In this document: positions 39,113 to 51,757 of the stretch, one piece after another | Numbering within the stretch: position 1 is the stretch's first letter | How the letters are laid out: every line of letters starts with the position of its first letter | Assembly (NCBI GenBank): GCA_023159155.1 | Contig: JAJNNX010000015.1 | Span: 496,001-560,000 of the forward strand | DNA from: Ustulina deusta | Taxonomy: Eukaryota > Ascomycota > Sordariomycetes > Xylariales > Xylariaceae | DNA: 64,000 nucleotides | Reading direction: 5' to 3' | Notes under the pieces: model-generated | Databases searched by the model: none | Told to the model about the DNA's origin: nothing | What the model saw: only the letters and a program-made list of their open reading frames with translations | Made by a program: the position numbers and the translations under genes

Positions 39113-40959
39113 TTATTTTTTTTTAAAACTAAAAGTTTAAATATAATTTTAATTTAAAGTTATTAATAATACTAGATTTATATAATTTTTTTATATTATA
39201 CTGCTTTATTATTATTTTTATAATTATTTATAAATTTATTAATTATTGCTATATATATTTGTTTTTATAATTTTATAAAAAATCTAAAAGCTTTTTTATA
39301 AGTTTTATAAAATTAGTTAAGCTTAATTAATATATTTTTTAAATTTTAAATTATATATTAAATATTATTAGGATTATAGCTTTTTTAAGCAACTTAATAT
39401 TATAGCTTTTTATTTTTTTATATATTTTTAATTATTTGATTTGTTTAATTTTAAATTTTGCTTTATTATTAATATTTTTAATTAAAAGCAATAATTAAAT
39501 TTATTAAAATAAAAAATTATTATTTATTTTTTATAATTAGTTAGTATAAAATAAATTTTTTATTTTATAAAAGTTAAATAAATTAAAAATATAGCTAAAT
39601 TTTTATTTTTTTAAAATCTTAAAAAGTTTAACTAACTAGGAATCTAATCTAATAATTAATATTTATATTGCAAAGCTTTTTTTTTTAAAAAAAATTTTAT
39701 TTTTTATTTTAAAATTTATTAAATATTTTTTTTTTAGTTAATAGTTTATATTATTTTTATATAAAAGTTATTATATTATATGCTATTTTTTAAACGTTTT
39801 AGGTTTAGCGGACTAGTTTAAATGCTTACTGTTTAATATTAAAATTTATAATAGTTTTATTAATATTTATTATTAAAAGGTTTTATATTTTAATTTTTAT
39901 TATTATTTTTAATAGTAATATATTAATTAATAAATACTATAAAAAATTATATATAAAGTTTAAAATAAAAAAATTAATATTCTAATTATTTTAATATTTA
40001 TTAATATAAAAACAGAATTATTAATTTAGTTTTTAATTAATTAATTTTATTATTTTTTAGGTTTAAAAATAATAAATATTATTAAAGCAATGCTTAATAC
40101 TTATAAAACTATTAATTATTACTATAAACTTAAAAATAAATAGTTTTATATTATTTAATATTTATATATAATTATAACTTTATTAGTTAAATAATATAAT
40201 TTTATTATTTATTATTATATATTGTTATATTATAGCTAATATAAATAATAAATAAAAAAACCTAGAAGTTTTGTTTTATAATATTTTGTTTTTTTTATAA
40301 TTATGTTTTAAATAAAATTAATAATATTTTTATTTTAATATTTTAATTGTTTTATATTAATTTTAATATATAATAATTAAAAATATATAAGCTTTTTAAA
40401 TTAAAGCTATATATAAAAGAATAGTTTTATTTAAAATAATTTTAAATATATATAGTTTTTTATTTTTATTTTTTAGATTTTATAGCTGGTTTTTTTATTT
40501 AATTAAGTTTATTAGGTTAGTTTTTTAAAAAGTATTAAATAAAAAGTTTATAGTTAATATAGAACTTAATATTTTATTAAATAGAACTAATATTATATTT
40601 TTTTTTTGTTTTTTTAGTGTTAATTATAAAAAGTTTAGCTATTTTTTTTAATAAAATATTAGTTATTATATTTTTTTTTAATTAATATTAAAAAATAATA
40701 TTAAAGTTTAATAAAAAATTAGCTTAATATATTTATTATATTAATAAAATTTATTTATTTAAAAAATATAATAAAGCTTAATAATTAATTATTATAAAAA
40801 ACCTAGTTTTAAAAAGCTTTAAGTAATAAAATTTTAAAGTTTATATTATTACTAAAAATTTATAGTTTTAAATTAAATAAGGTTATTTAATTAATATTAT
40901 TATTTTAAAAAAATATTTTATAAATTTTTAAGTTATATTTTTTTATTATTGCTAAATAA

Positions 40960-41450
40960 TTTTTTTTATTATATTATATAAAATATTTATTTTTATTTAT
41001 ATTAGTTAGCTAAGCTTAAAAAAAATTAAAATAAATATTTTATATATTAGTAGTTTTATATATTTAAAAGTTTATTTTTATTTTAGTTCTATTATAAATA
41101 GTTTATTTTTTTTTAATAATTAATTTAAAAAAGTAATAATTTTACTAATATAATAAATAAATATATAATTATAATTATAAAATTTAAAAAATAACTAGAT
41201 TAATTTAGTATTTTTAAAATTATTATAGTTTTAATTTAAAATTGTTTAAATTTTTATAAAGTTAATTTTTATTTTTATTTTAGTTTTTATAATTATTTTT
41301 AAATAATTAATAATAACTATATTAAAATAAGATTTTTTAATATTTTTTTAATATTTAGCTTAATATAAATAATAAATTATTTTTTTATAATAAGTTTAGT
41401 ACTATTTTTTAGTTTTAAAATATCTTAAAATATTATTTATATAAATATTT
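40960..41450 (-). pseudogene. Decayed reverse transcriptase region of A2
   Basis: Assigned by colinearity with A1 1450-1960, where the YLDD-type block is readable. The A2 copy carries more substitutions, with the catalytic block at about 41390-41440 on the minus strand. Confidence 0.65.
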
Positions 41451-44408
41451 ATAAATTTATTTAAAAACTTTTAAATTTATATATTAATAAAAATTTATTA
41501 CTAAGTAGATTTTATTTTTAAACTAAATAATAAAACTTTTTATTAAAATATTTTTTTATAAATTTGAAAAAAAAATATATATATATCTAATTTTATAATT
41601 AATAATAATTAATCAAAAGTTTTAATAATATTTAGTTTTATAAAATAAATAATATTATAATAATTAAATATAATATTATTAATATTTAAAACTAATATAA
41701 TTTAATTTTTTAAATATATATTTTTTTATTAGTAATTAATTATAAATTTATATTTAATTAATTTAAGTTTAAATATAAATAAAATAAATTATATAAAAGT
41801 TTAATATTAATAAAGCTTAAAAATATTTTTTTATTATTAAGTTTTAGTATTATATTAAATTTTAGTTATAATAATAATAAAATTTAAGATTTTTTTTTTA
41901 AAAAGAATCTTTTTAAATATAATAGTTAAAAAAGCAAAAAGTTTTATATTAATTTTATATATTTAAAGTTTTTTTTTTTTTTAAATAAAATCAGTTTATT
42001 ATTAAAAATCTTTTATAGTACTATTTAATTAATTTAAGTTTTTTTTTTATAAAATATTAATTATTTTTAAGTTTTTTTAAAATAGTTTAATATAATTATT
42101 TTTAGTTATTATAAACTTAATTATAATAAGTTTTTCTAAAGTTTTTTTAGCTAGTTATTTTTATTTATTTTAATAGAAATAATTTTAAAAGTTTTATATA
42201 ATTTTTTTAATAATAGTTTAGGTTTTTTTTTTTTTTTTAATTATTATATAGACTTTTTTTATTTTAGGTTTAGAAGTTTTAGATCTTTTTTATATTTTTT
42301 TAGTTTTAGTTATTTTTAAAATAATTATTTTATTTTTAAAAAATTATTGTAATATTTAATAGTATTTTTTTAATATTTAATTATATTAATTAGTATTTTT
42401 TTATATTTTTAGGTTTATATTTTATTATTTATAATTATTAATAAAAATTAAACTAATAAAAATTAAACTAATAAAAATAAATTATTTAGCTAGATTAACT
42501 ATTATTTTTGGGTTTTTATTAGAATATTTTGTTTTATTAATTATTTAATACTAATAATAATATTATAACTAAAATTAATAATTATTAATTTTTATAATAT
42601 ATATTAAATATTTATAAATTTTATTAATGATTTTATTTTAGTAGTTATAAAATTTTTAAAGTTTAATTAAACAAACTATTTTTATTTTTAATTATTGCTT
42701 AATTTATTATATAAACTTATAGCTAATTATTAAAAAAGTATAAGTTTTAATATTATATAAAATTAAAGTTTTTATTTTAATACTATTAATTTATAATTAA
42801 GTAAATATTTTAAAAATAATTAATTTATTTTAATTATATATTTTAATTAAAATAAATAAAAGAATTAATAAAAAAACTTTTATTAGTTTTATTCGTTTTT
42901 TAAATTAAATAAACTATTAGAGCTATTTTTGTTATAGCTTTTTTTTGCTAGTTAAATACTTAAAACTTTAAGCTTTTAATTAAAACAGTTAATTAATATA
43001 TATTTTTTTTTTTTATAAATAAAATAAGTTTTATTATTTTAATAAGCTTTTTTTTTTTTTATAATTAATATTTGTTTTAATTATTTTAAAATAAATATTT
43101 TAGAACTTTTAAAATTAGCTAAAAATTAATAAATAAGTTTACTAAAAGTTTAATTATTTATGTTAGATTTTTGTTTAGTTAAATTAATAAGTTTAGTTTA
43201 TTAATAGTTTTTATAAGTTTGTTTAGTATTATATATTAATTTATAAAAACTTTATATAGATTTTTTTTTAAATTTATATAAAAATACTCCTACAATTTCC
43301 ATTTTTATTATAATTTAATAAGTTAATATTTTTAAATTAAACTATTAAATATAAAAATAAACTTATTAATATTTTTATTAGTTTTATATATATAAATTTA
43401 AAATATTTTATAAATAATAATTATTTAATTAAAGTTATAATAAACTATTAATAAAACTTAAATTATTTTAATAATATTACTAAATAGTTTTTTAATTAAA
43501 TAAAAATATATTTTTATTAATTTTTTAATATATTTTTTTATTTAGTTTATACTATATTAAAGTTAGCTATTTTTAGTTTAGAATATAGTAATATTTTTAT
43601 TTAGTTTTTTTGCTAGTTTATAAACCTAATTATTAAATAAAGTTTTATTTTTTATAAACTTATTAAAATTAGTTTTTTATATTTTAGCTTTTTTAATATT
43701 AATAAAGTTTAGAACGCTAAAAAATAAATTAATAAAACAAAAAATAAATAAAATAATAAAATTAAAAAGTTTAAAATTAATATTTTTAAAAATATTTTTT
43801 ATTATTAAATTATAGTTATTTTTGAAAAGTATTAAAATAAATATATTAAAAAATTAATATTTTTTTTTTTTATTTATCAAAAAAGTTTTATTAGAACTAA
43901 CATAAAGTTATAAGTTTATATAGTTATAATATTTAATATATAATTTATTTTAAATTATTTTAGTTTTAGTTTAGATTTTGGTTTTTTAAGTTTTAACTTT
44001 TTATTTTTTTTAGATCTTTTTTTAAATATTAGTTTATTTAAAGCGTTTATAAAAAATTTAATGTTTAAATTTTTTTATTTTTTTTTAAAAAAAAATTTTA
44101 AAATTATTTAATAATAAAAGCTAGCTATATTTAAAAATTAAAATTATTTTAATTGTTTAAAAACTAGAAATAAAATAAAAATATTTAAAGTTAGGTTTTT
44201 TATAAATTATTAATTTTTAAATAATATAAAAATTAAAAATTTTATTAAAATTTTATTAAAGTTAGGTTTATATTATAAAATATATAATTTTTTATATTAA
44301 GTATATAATTAAAAAAAAAAGTTTATTTATATTTTATTAATTATAATAAAATAAAAAATATATATTTATTAAACATTTATTAATAAATAATTAATAAGCT
44401 TAAACTAG

Positions 44409-44646
44409 TATTATGATTAATTAAATAAAGTTTTTATAATTAGTTTATTAATATTATAAATAAAGATTTTAAACTAAAAAAAAAAAAAAAAAAAAAAAAA
44501 AATTTAGAGTTTATAAAATAAATAGATATAGATTTTATATATATAGCTGCAAAGTTATAGATTGGTTTATATATAGATTTCCTATTTTATTGCTATATAG
44601 GTCTAGAGTTTTTGTAGGTTTTACTAAGACTATATTAACTGTTATA
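44409..44646 (-). repeat. Right LTR of A2 (5' LTR in coding sense)
   Basis: 238 bp, TATTATGATTAATT to TAACTGTTATA, with the poly-A run at about 44476-44501 that is the longest among the A LTRs. Confidence 0.85.
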
Positions 44647-44913
44647 TTTTTAAATATTACTTTTATATTATTATTATAATAAAATTTTTTTTATTTTATT
44701 TAATTTTTTATTATTAGTTTAACCTATTTTAAAGTATTTTTAATAAAATATTCCGCTATATATAGAACTTTTTTTTTTATAAAATCTTTATTATAATATT
44801 AAATATATATTTTAATTTATATTATAAATCTTTTTAGTTATTTTAAAGTTTTATTAAACTTTACTAGTTGTATTTATTTAACTTTTAACTTCTTTATTAT
44901 TTTATTTAAATTC
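44647..44913 (-). mobile_element. B1 internal piece 5 (leader next to the 5' LTR)
   Basis: Matches B2 about 32.87-32.43 kb reverse-complemented, with a deletion near the LTR. No coding remnant. Confidence 0.8.
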
Positions 44914-45394
44914 AATAATAATTTTGCTATATTAAATAAACTAATATAATAGTTTATTATAATATTATAATATTATAAAGTTTGTTTAATAAAAAATTAA
45001 AATTATAATAAATTTATTTGTAATATTTTATATAAAAATAAACTTTTATATAACTAATTCTAAAACCTAGCTATATATTTAAATTAAATAATAAAATAAA
45101 AACTATTTATTTATACAATATAATAAATATATTTATAATTTTATACTTATTTTTATTTATTTAATATAAAGTATTATTAATTAAACTTAGTTTTTATAGC
45201 TTACTTGCTTACTAATAATTTAAGCTTACTTTTTTACTAGTAATCTAAGCTTACGTTTTTACTAATAATTTACTAATTCTTTATATAACTTAAAATCTTT
45301 AATACTTTTTTTACTAGTTATATACTAAAAGCTCCTTTTTTACCCCCTGCGCTTAATCTTTTTAATAGGTCTTTTATACTATTAGTTTATAACA
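44914..45394 (-). repeat. Right LTR of B1
   Basis: 481 bp, ends AGTTTATAACA before the duplication ATAAC. The start is altered (AATAATAAT for TGTAACAAC). Keeps a short GC-rich part near the end (CCCCCTGCGC). Confidence 0.84.
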
Positions 45395-45538
45395 ATAACT
45401 TTAATTAAAAAGTTTAAAGTATTAAAAAAAAACTTTTTTATTAATTCTAATATTTTTTAATATATTAATTAATTAATATAAAAACTTTTTTATTTTTATA
45501 ACTTTTTTAAAATTTTAAAAATATAAATTATTAATTTT
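45395..45538. other. Unassigned AT-rich DNA
   Basis: 144 bp between the B1 target duplication and solo LTR C2. No repeat match or coding motif recognised. Confidence 0.5.
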
Positions 45539-45842
45539 TGTTGGAACAATATTGCTAGGTTAATCATACGTAATATTTAGTACAGCTATCTTGGCCACTT
45601 TAGTGGCCAAGTTGGGTGGTTGGGCCTATATAGGCCCATATAGCCAGGGGCTAGGTGGACCCTCCGTACTTTGTACAAAAGGTATACCTAGTACCTCTTA
45701 TACCGTCTAAATCCTTTCTTTCTCTTTTATATAAACAAGGCACCGAACATAGTACAATATATTGTATAGTGTTCGCTTTTATAGATCCGTTTCGCGTACG
45801 TCGCACGTACGCGCATGCTACTTAGGGTAGAGCCTACTAACA
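45539..45842. repeat. Solo LTR, family C (copy 2)
   Basis: 304 bp of normal GC content, TGTTGGAACAAT to CCTACTAACA. The flanks ATTTT and ACTTT fit one target duplication with a single C-to-T change. It resembles copy 1 at 5405 in both ends, in the pyrimidine tract CTTTCTTTCTCTTTT and in an AGTACAATA-like block, but is otherwise diverged, so this is a related subfamily. A perfect stem-loop (10-bp arms CTTGGCCACT, 2-nt loop) is at 45590-45611. Confidence 0.82.
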
Positions 45843-46365
45843 ACTTTAATATTTATATTAATTATTTTTAAAATAAAAAAATAATACTAATATATTAAAA
45901 ATAACTAATTCATTAATTCTAATAATATAATATTATAATTTTTTAATAAAATAAAAAAATAAAAGTTTTTATAAAACTTAAATATTTTTTCAAATTATAA
46001 TTTTTTAAATTTTATAATTATTATTTTATTAATAAATATATATTTATATAAATATAAATAAATTTTTTTATTATTTTTTTATAAAATTATAATAATTTTA
46101 TAACTTTAAAAAAACTAAGTTTTTTATTTATAATAATAATAAGTTTATAAAATTAAACTAAAAATTTTAATAATAATATAAAAAAAAATATTTATATAAA
46201 TTTTATAAAATATAATATAATAATAGCTTTTTTTTATAAAAAAATATTATAAAATAAATATAATATTTAAATATTTTATTAATATAAAATATTAAACTAA
46301 ACTATATAAAAAAATAAAAATAAAAAATAAAAATAATATATAAGTTTTATAATTAATATTAAATT
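45843..46365. other. Unassigned AT-rich DNA
   Basis: 523 bp, A+T close to 90%. No LTR ends, coding motif or match to other parts of the window recognised. Confidence 0.5.
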
Positions 46366-46833
46366 AATATATCTTATAAGCTTATCTTGCACTTTTTAAA
46401 ACTATTTTTATTTTAATTTTTATAGTAAAACTATTTATTTTATATTTATATAACTTTATTAATATATATTATATAAACTAATAATCTAGATTTTTAGAGT
46501 CTTACCTAAATAAAGAATTTAAATATATATTTTTTTAATTTTATAGCTATTTTATTTTTAAAAATATTTAAACTTTATAAATTACAAGGATTATTTTAAC
46601 ATACTTTTTTATAACGCTTAAAATAAAATAGTTATAAAATTAAAAAAAAAATATTTTAATTCTTTATTTAGTTAAGATTCTATGAGTCTAAAATGTTAAT
46701 CCGTATAATTTATATTTAGAAAGTTATATAAAAAGTAAAGTAAGTAATTTTTTAGTATAGAATTAGCGTACAAAATATACTAAAAAAAGTGCAAAACAAG
46801 CTTGTGTATAAAACGAGCTTATGGGATATATTA
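46366..46833. mobile_element. H2: fold-back element, second copy
   Basis: 468 bp, same orientation as H1, sharing TTGCACTTTTT, GCTATTTTATTTTTA and ACA(G/A)GGATTATTTTA. Outer ends AATATATCTTATAAGCT and, reverse-complemented, AATATATCCCATAAGCT. The left arm has lost about 20 bp that the right arm retains. Non-coding. Confidence 0.68.
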
Positions 46834-47851
46834 TATAATAGTTTAGTTTTTTTTTAAAAAAACTTTAACTTTAAAATTAATAAAAATAAATATTTAAAAT
46901 TAAATTATTATTATTATTTAATTTTTTTTTATTATCCTAAATAATAAACCTATTAAATATTATTTTTATAACCTATATTTAAAACAGCTATTTTAAATTA
47001 AATAATAATTAATTTAATAAAAAAATTTTATATAAATATTATATTTTAAATAAATATTTAAACTTAATACTCTTATAAAAATAGTAGATATAAATTTTTT
47101 TTAATATATTTATTTTAAAACTTATAGCTTTTTTAATATTATTTATATATTATTAATTCGAAGTGATAGATTTTAGTTATTTATATTAATACTATTTTTA
47201 GGTTTGATTTTTTTTAATATGAAAAAGTTATTTTTTACATAAACTATTTTATAAAACATAATAAAAAATAAATTAATAAAAAAACAAATAATTAAAATTA
47301 GTATAAAAAAATCTAAGTTTTTAAATATTATAAAATAATTATTATATAATAATTATTATATTATTTAATTATATATAAAAAACAAAATTTAATAAAAATA
47401 ATAATATAAGATTATTAAATAATATAAGTAATAAATTAAAAATAAGCTATAATTTATAAGAATATTATATTAAATCTTTAAGTAAAAAAATTACAATATT
47501 AATATTTGTTTATAAAAAAGTTTGCTAGTTTTAATAAAATAATTACTAAGTATATTCTAAGAACTAAATATATTATAGTATAATTTATACTAAAAAAAAT
47601 AAAAAATAAAAATTAAACTTTAAATATAATAAATATAATATAAATTAAAAATATATTAAAATGATAATATAAATAAAACAAGTTATAATATTAAACTAAA
47701 TAAATAGCAAAAAAGTATACTTTTTAAAAGTATTTATAAACTAAAAACAATAAATAAATATTTTTATTTAAAGCTTTTAAATTATATTTAAATATTTATA
47801 CATAAATCTTTTTTTTAATTAATTATTAAACATATTAAACTTATATATAGT
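46834..47851. other. Unassigned AT-rich DNA, host of E2 (left part)
   Basis: About 1 kb without a recognised repeat or gene. The plus strand at about 47.46-47.66 kb has a faint resemblance to the helix-turn-helix start of Pogo-type transposases (AASFN-like, then a basic stretch), too weak to name. The last five bases, ATAGT, are the left duplication of E2. Confidence 0.45.
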
Positions 47852-47957
47852 TATTAAAACAAATTATTAATAGTTATTATTATATTAAAAAACCAAAAAA
47901 CTATAAATATTATAGCTTCTATATATATTAGCTTTATTATATTATTATAGCATAATA
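47852..47957. repeat. Left terminal repeat of E2
   Basis: 106 bp, TATTAAAACAAATTATT to TATAGCATAATA. It is the RIP-altered partner of 55848-55953. Confidence 0.88.
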
Positions 47958-48031
47958 AATACTCCCCTAGAACATAAGGTAAGCTAGTACGTCCCGTATG
48001 CTAATATGCCCTAGGGCGTATTATACCTTAC

Positions 48032-48230
48032 TAATAAAAGAACTAATAGGTATAATAGTAAAGAAGATGTATTAGGAAAGAGTGGGTGCGTAGTAGAATA
48101 TTGGAAGGTCTAATATATCTGTGTGCGGTCCCACCCGTGGGTGCATAGGCCACCTAGTGTGGACCTGGCATGCTTAGGGCATAGGCCACCTATAAAAGTT
48201 GCTAGTTCGACCCTTTATAGAGCTCTATTA
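48032..48230 (-). repeat. Left LTR of D2 (3' LTR in coding sense)
   Basis: 199 bp, TAATAAAAGAACTAATAGG to GAGCTCTATTA. Retains high GC in the middle (GTGCGGTCCCACCCGTGGG). Confidence 0.9.
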
Positions 48231-48354
48231 AAATGCCGGGCATAAAAAAGAACTTTTGCTAACTTTAGCAGCTAGCAATATATATATAGCAATAATAGTT
48301 TATTATTTTTTTTTTAATGTTTTTTTTTTTTTGGTTTGCTATTAACTGTTAGCT

Positions 48355-48760
48355 ATATTACGTAAGTATTAGTTCTATATTTTTTTTTTTTAGTAAAAGC
48401 ATTATATTATTAACCGCAGGGCTTTTTATAACGTTATAATTGGCAATTTTATAATTAGCAACTATTAAAGTAGTAATAACATAATTAGTAATAGTAAGGT
48501 TAGTAATAGTAGGGTTAGTAATAATGAGACTATTAATAACAAAATTAATAATATTTTAAATAATAGGCGCTATAGCAATTTTTATAATAATATTTATAGT
48601 ATTTACTATTACGTTAGTTTTTGTAAGCTTATTAACTTTGCTTTGCATAAAAGCTTTTAGTAGTTTATTTTTTTGCTTAAGTTTAGCTTTCTTTAATTTT
48701 TATAAATTAGGCTTAGGTTTATAATACTTCTAATAGTTATTAATTAATTTTTATAAGTAT
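48355..48760 (-). pseudogene. C-terminal extension downstream of D2 integrase, with pentapeptide repeats
   Basis: About 115 codons are open apart from one stop. They begin with a lysine-rich stretch (KKAKLKQKNKLLKAF) and continue to a short tandem repeat of 15 bp (ATTAGTAATAGTAGG-like on the plus strand, about 48.45-48.53 kb) encoding ITN(P/L/Y)T units. GC is higher here than in the neighbouring integrase. In fungal Gypsy elements the region after integrase may carry chromodomain or other targeting modules, but no such domain is recognisable here. Role unknown. Confidence 0.5.
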
Positions 48761-49109
48761 TAAAAGTAATACTTGAAGTACTATTTGTTATATTTATAGT
48801 TTTATTTTTTTTATTTAATAAAATATTTAAACTTGTTTTTGTAGCAATTTAATTAATATTACAAAATAATTTTTATTTTATATATTTTGCTTTTTTTATT
48901 ATTATTAGAATATTAATCAGTTTCTATTAGCTTAAATAGTAAAACTATATAATTAAATAGATTATGTTTGCTTTTTATAAGTTGTAAATATATTATTAAA
49001 ATAATAAAATAAATATAAAAATAAAAATAAAATCTAATTTGTATGCTAGATTTTTGATTTTTTGTTTAACTATTTATGGCTTAGCGTACTATTATAAGTA
49101 TTTTTTTTA

Positions 49110-50240
49110 AAAGCTATCCCGGTAAATAATACCTATTATATAAGCAAAAAAAGATTTTAATTTTTAAAGAAAACTTTAAGGATCGGTATTTTTTATTAAA
49201 TTGCTGTTTGGATTATATAGCTGCAAAGTTTATAGCTAACTTAATATTTTATATTTTTTTAAAAATATACTTATTAATTTAACTAATTATTATATTAAGG
49301 GGTTTAAGTAATTTAAAACTAAACAATTGTTTATATAATATAAACTATATAGTTTATAAATATATAATATTTAAGTTTTATTATAAAATAAAAATAAGTT
49401 TTATTTAATTAGATTTAAGTTATAAAAAATTATAAAAATATATAGCAAGCTTTATTATTTAGTTTTTTTGTTTAAAAAAACTATTTTTTTGTAAGTAGTA
49501 TGCTATAATTATAAAAAGCTTTATATTTAAAGCTTTTTATATTTTTATTTAAAAATCTAATATAAATTTATAATTATAATTAGAAATAATTTTTTAAAAA
49601 ATATTTTAGTTGTTTAATAGTAATTATTTTATTAATATATTTGCTTAATTTTTTATTATTTATTTTTTATTTTTAAAAAATAATAATATCTGTTTAGATA
49701 TATAGCAAAATATAGTTATTATATAATTATATATATTATAATAAGGGCGTCCGGTTAGTTGCTAAAGTATACTAGCTATTTTTATTAAAAGTAGCACTAA
49801 TATAAAATTAATTATAATAGTTTATATAAACAAAATATCTTTTAGTTAAATTAGGCAAAAATTATTAATTAGTTTTAGCTGATCTATATAATTAAAATTA
49901 TATTTAAAGCAGTATTTTATATATTCGTTAACTAATTATAACTTATAGTATATTAAGTATTACTTAAGGTTTTTTATTATATAGTCTAGTTTTATATAAT
50001 GTTTTATATTATATATTGCTTTAAATACTTGCTTAATTATAGCGTATAGTATGCAAAAATACTTAATTTCTATATATATATTATAAATTAATCTGTTTGC
50101 TATATAAAAAAAGTAGCTAGTTTTAAAAAGTCTTTTAATATTTTTATTAAACTAATTATTATTTATAATTTTATTAAGCATTTTTTTATATTAAATATTT
50201 ATTTTATAAGCTAACTAAAAATTAAATTTTTATTTATTTG
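49110..50240 (-). pseudogene. Decayed integrase of D2
   Basis: Three blocks are readable in order on the minus strand. First, LVNEYIKYCFKYN near 49.9 kb is the C-x2-C end of the HHCC zinc domain ('VNEYI-x-HC-x2-CQ'), with the second Cys changed to Tyr. Second, KALNIKLFIIIAYYLQ, followed by KKN-type remnants, at about 49.46-49.56 kb matches the core 'KALGVKLL-x-STAYHPQTDG...ER'. Third, SKQQFNKKYRSLKFSLK and YYLPG at about 49.12-49.22 kb match the C-terminal 'F(D)KKH-x-P-x-EF' and 'YHLPG' block. Stops occur between them. Confidence 0.78.
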
Positions 50241-50329
50241 TTATAATAATTTTGCTAGTATATTTAACTATATTTTAGATTAAGTTAAAAATAGTTAGTT
50301 TATTTAATTGTTATAGTTTTTTGTTTTTA

Positions 50330-50640
50330 TTTAGTATATTAGGTATATAATTTAAATAGCTTAAAAAATAATATACTTAAAATCTATATTATAAAAAATA
50401 TATTAATAAATTAACTAATTAGTTATTTGTATAATTTATAGCAGTAGTATTTAATATAGTTCTATTTATTATTTTTTTAATAACTAAATAATTAGTAAGT
50501 ACTATTATAGGCCGCCGATTTAAGTATATAATAGTTTTAAGTTTTTTCATTGCTTATATTAAACAGGCTATTTTTAATTCAGACAGATTATACCTAGTTT
50601 CTATTTAAGCAAAGCATTAGTTTAAATATATTATAAGCTT
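50330..50640 (-). pseudogene. Decayed RNase H of D2
   Basis: The minus strand reads SELKIACLI, MKKLKTII, RRPIIVLTNYLVIKKI and RTILNTTAIN, and ends IPNILNK. These are the Gypsy RNase H blocks 'ELEIACLVWA(V/L)KKLR', '(P)V-x-V-x-TDH', 'TSLNTTS(T/I)' and 'VPDALSR'. The catalytic Asp of TDH is now Asn. The glutamate of the first block is preserved. Confidence 0.8.
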
Positions 50641-51757
50641 AATTTATATAAATAGTATTATTGTTTTTAGTTTTTATTTAAAACTTTATTTAATATAAAA
50701 AACTATTATTTTAAATTTTTTTAAACAATTTATTTAGCTATATATATAGTATATAGCTAGGGTTATAATAGTACAAAGTAGTTTCTAAGCAAATAGTATC
50801 CTATATAACATTAAAAAATATTATTTTAGCTAAAGTTGTTTTATAATATATAGTATAAATATAATACTTATATTTTTTTAAATTATTATTAATTATTTTA
50901 CTTTTTTTCTAGTTTTTAGTAAGCAATGCAGTTTTATATTTTTATAAAAGTTTTGCTAGCTTAGTATAATACAATAAAAAGTTTTAAAAAAATCTATTAG
51001 CGCTTAAATATTGCTTAAATGTTTATAGATTTTTAGGAAAAACAAGTTGTTTAAATATTTAGATATGTTCTATTATTATATATATTTTAAAAATATTAAT
51101 ATAAAATTTAAAAAGTTTTACTAAAAGGTATTTAATAAAGGACTTTTTTAGAAATATTATAATATTTTTGGTTTAAAAAAACCTAAATATTATTTTTAGG
51201 TAGTAAATATGCTTTTTAAATATGTTTAAAAAATAATAATATTATTAATAAAGCAATAATAAAACTTAGAATATAAACGCAAGTTTTAATTTATATATTT
51301 TTATATATACCTTAAAGTATTATAAAATCTTATTAAAGCAATATTAGATTTTTTTATATTTTGTGGGCTAATAATTATAAATTTATTCTATTAATTAAAA
51401 TAAATTTTGAACTAGTAGAAAAACCTAGTAGTATTAATATAAATAATATAATGTTTGTTTAGCAAGCTGCTAATTATTTTATTTTATAAAAAAAAAATTT
51501 TTATTAAAAATAGTAATTTTGTTAAGCTATTATAAATTAATAACTATTTAACTTTTATTTATATTATATATTTTTTTTTATATTATAAATACTAAATATA
51601 TAAAAAGTATAAGTTTGTTTATTTATTTTATATAACCTATTTTATATAATTAGTTATATATAGTATTAAAAATTTTTATATTATAACAACTAAAAAAGTA
51701 TAAATAAAAGCTTTGTTTTATTTTTTACTAATTATTAACAAAAAAGATTTTGAGTTG

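Larger units (their letters stand above)
38879..44646 (-). mobile_element. A2: complete RIP-killed Ty3/Gypsy element
   Basis: 5768 bp, LTRs of 234 and 238 bp, duplication TTTTT at 38874-38878 and 44647-44651. That homopolymer alone would be weak, but the matching uninterrupted sequence in B2 (near 32865) confirms the junction base by base. The interior is colinear with A1 and, with gaps, A3. Coding sense is minus. No open frame longer than a few dozen codons survives. Confidence 0.88.
25538..45394 (-). mobile_element. B1: full-length Gypsy element expanded to 19.9 kb by nested insertions
   Basis: Both LTRs (25538-25925 and 44914-45394) are flanked by the same duplication ATAAC (25533-25537 and 45395-45399), although they lie almost 20 kb apart. 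Own sequence is 25538-28583, 29074-30459, 31442-31942, 38656-38878 and 44647-45394. The gaps are E1, G, B2 and A2, each with its own 5-bp duplication. Reassembled, the pieces are colinear with B2 reverse-complemented, so coding sense is minus. All frames are destroyed. Confidence 0.88.

Noticed and set aside
47450..47660. Telomere-associated or gene-like frame upstream of E2
   Set aside because: No frame longer than a few dozen codons and no domain; not distinguishable from other RIP-mutated DNA.
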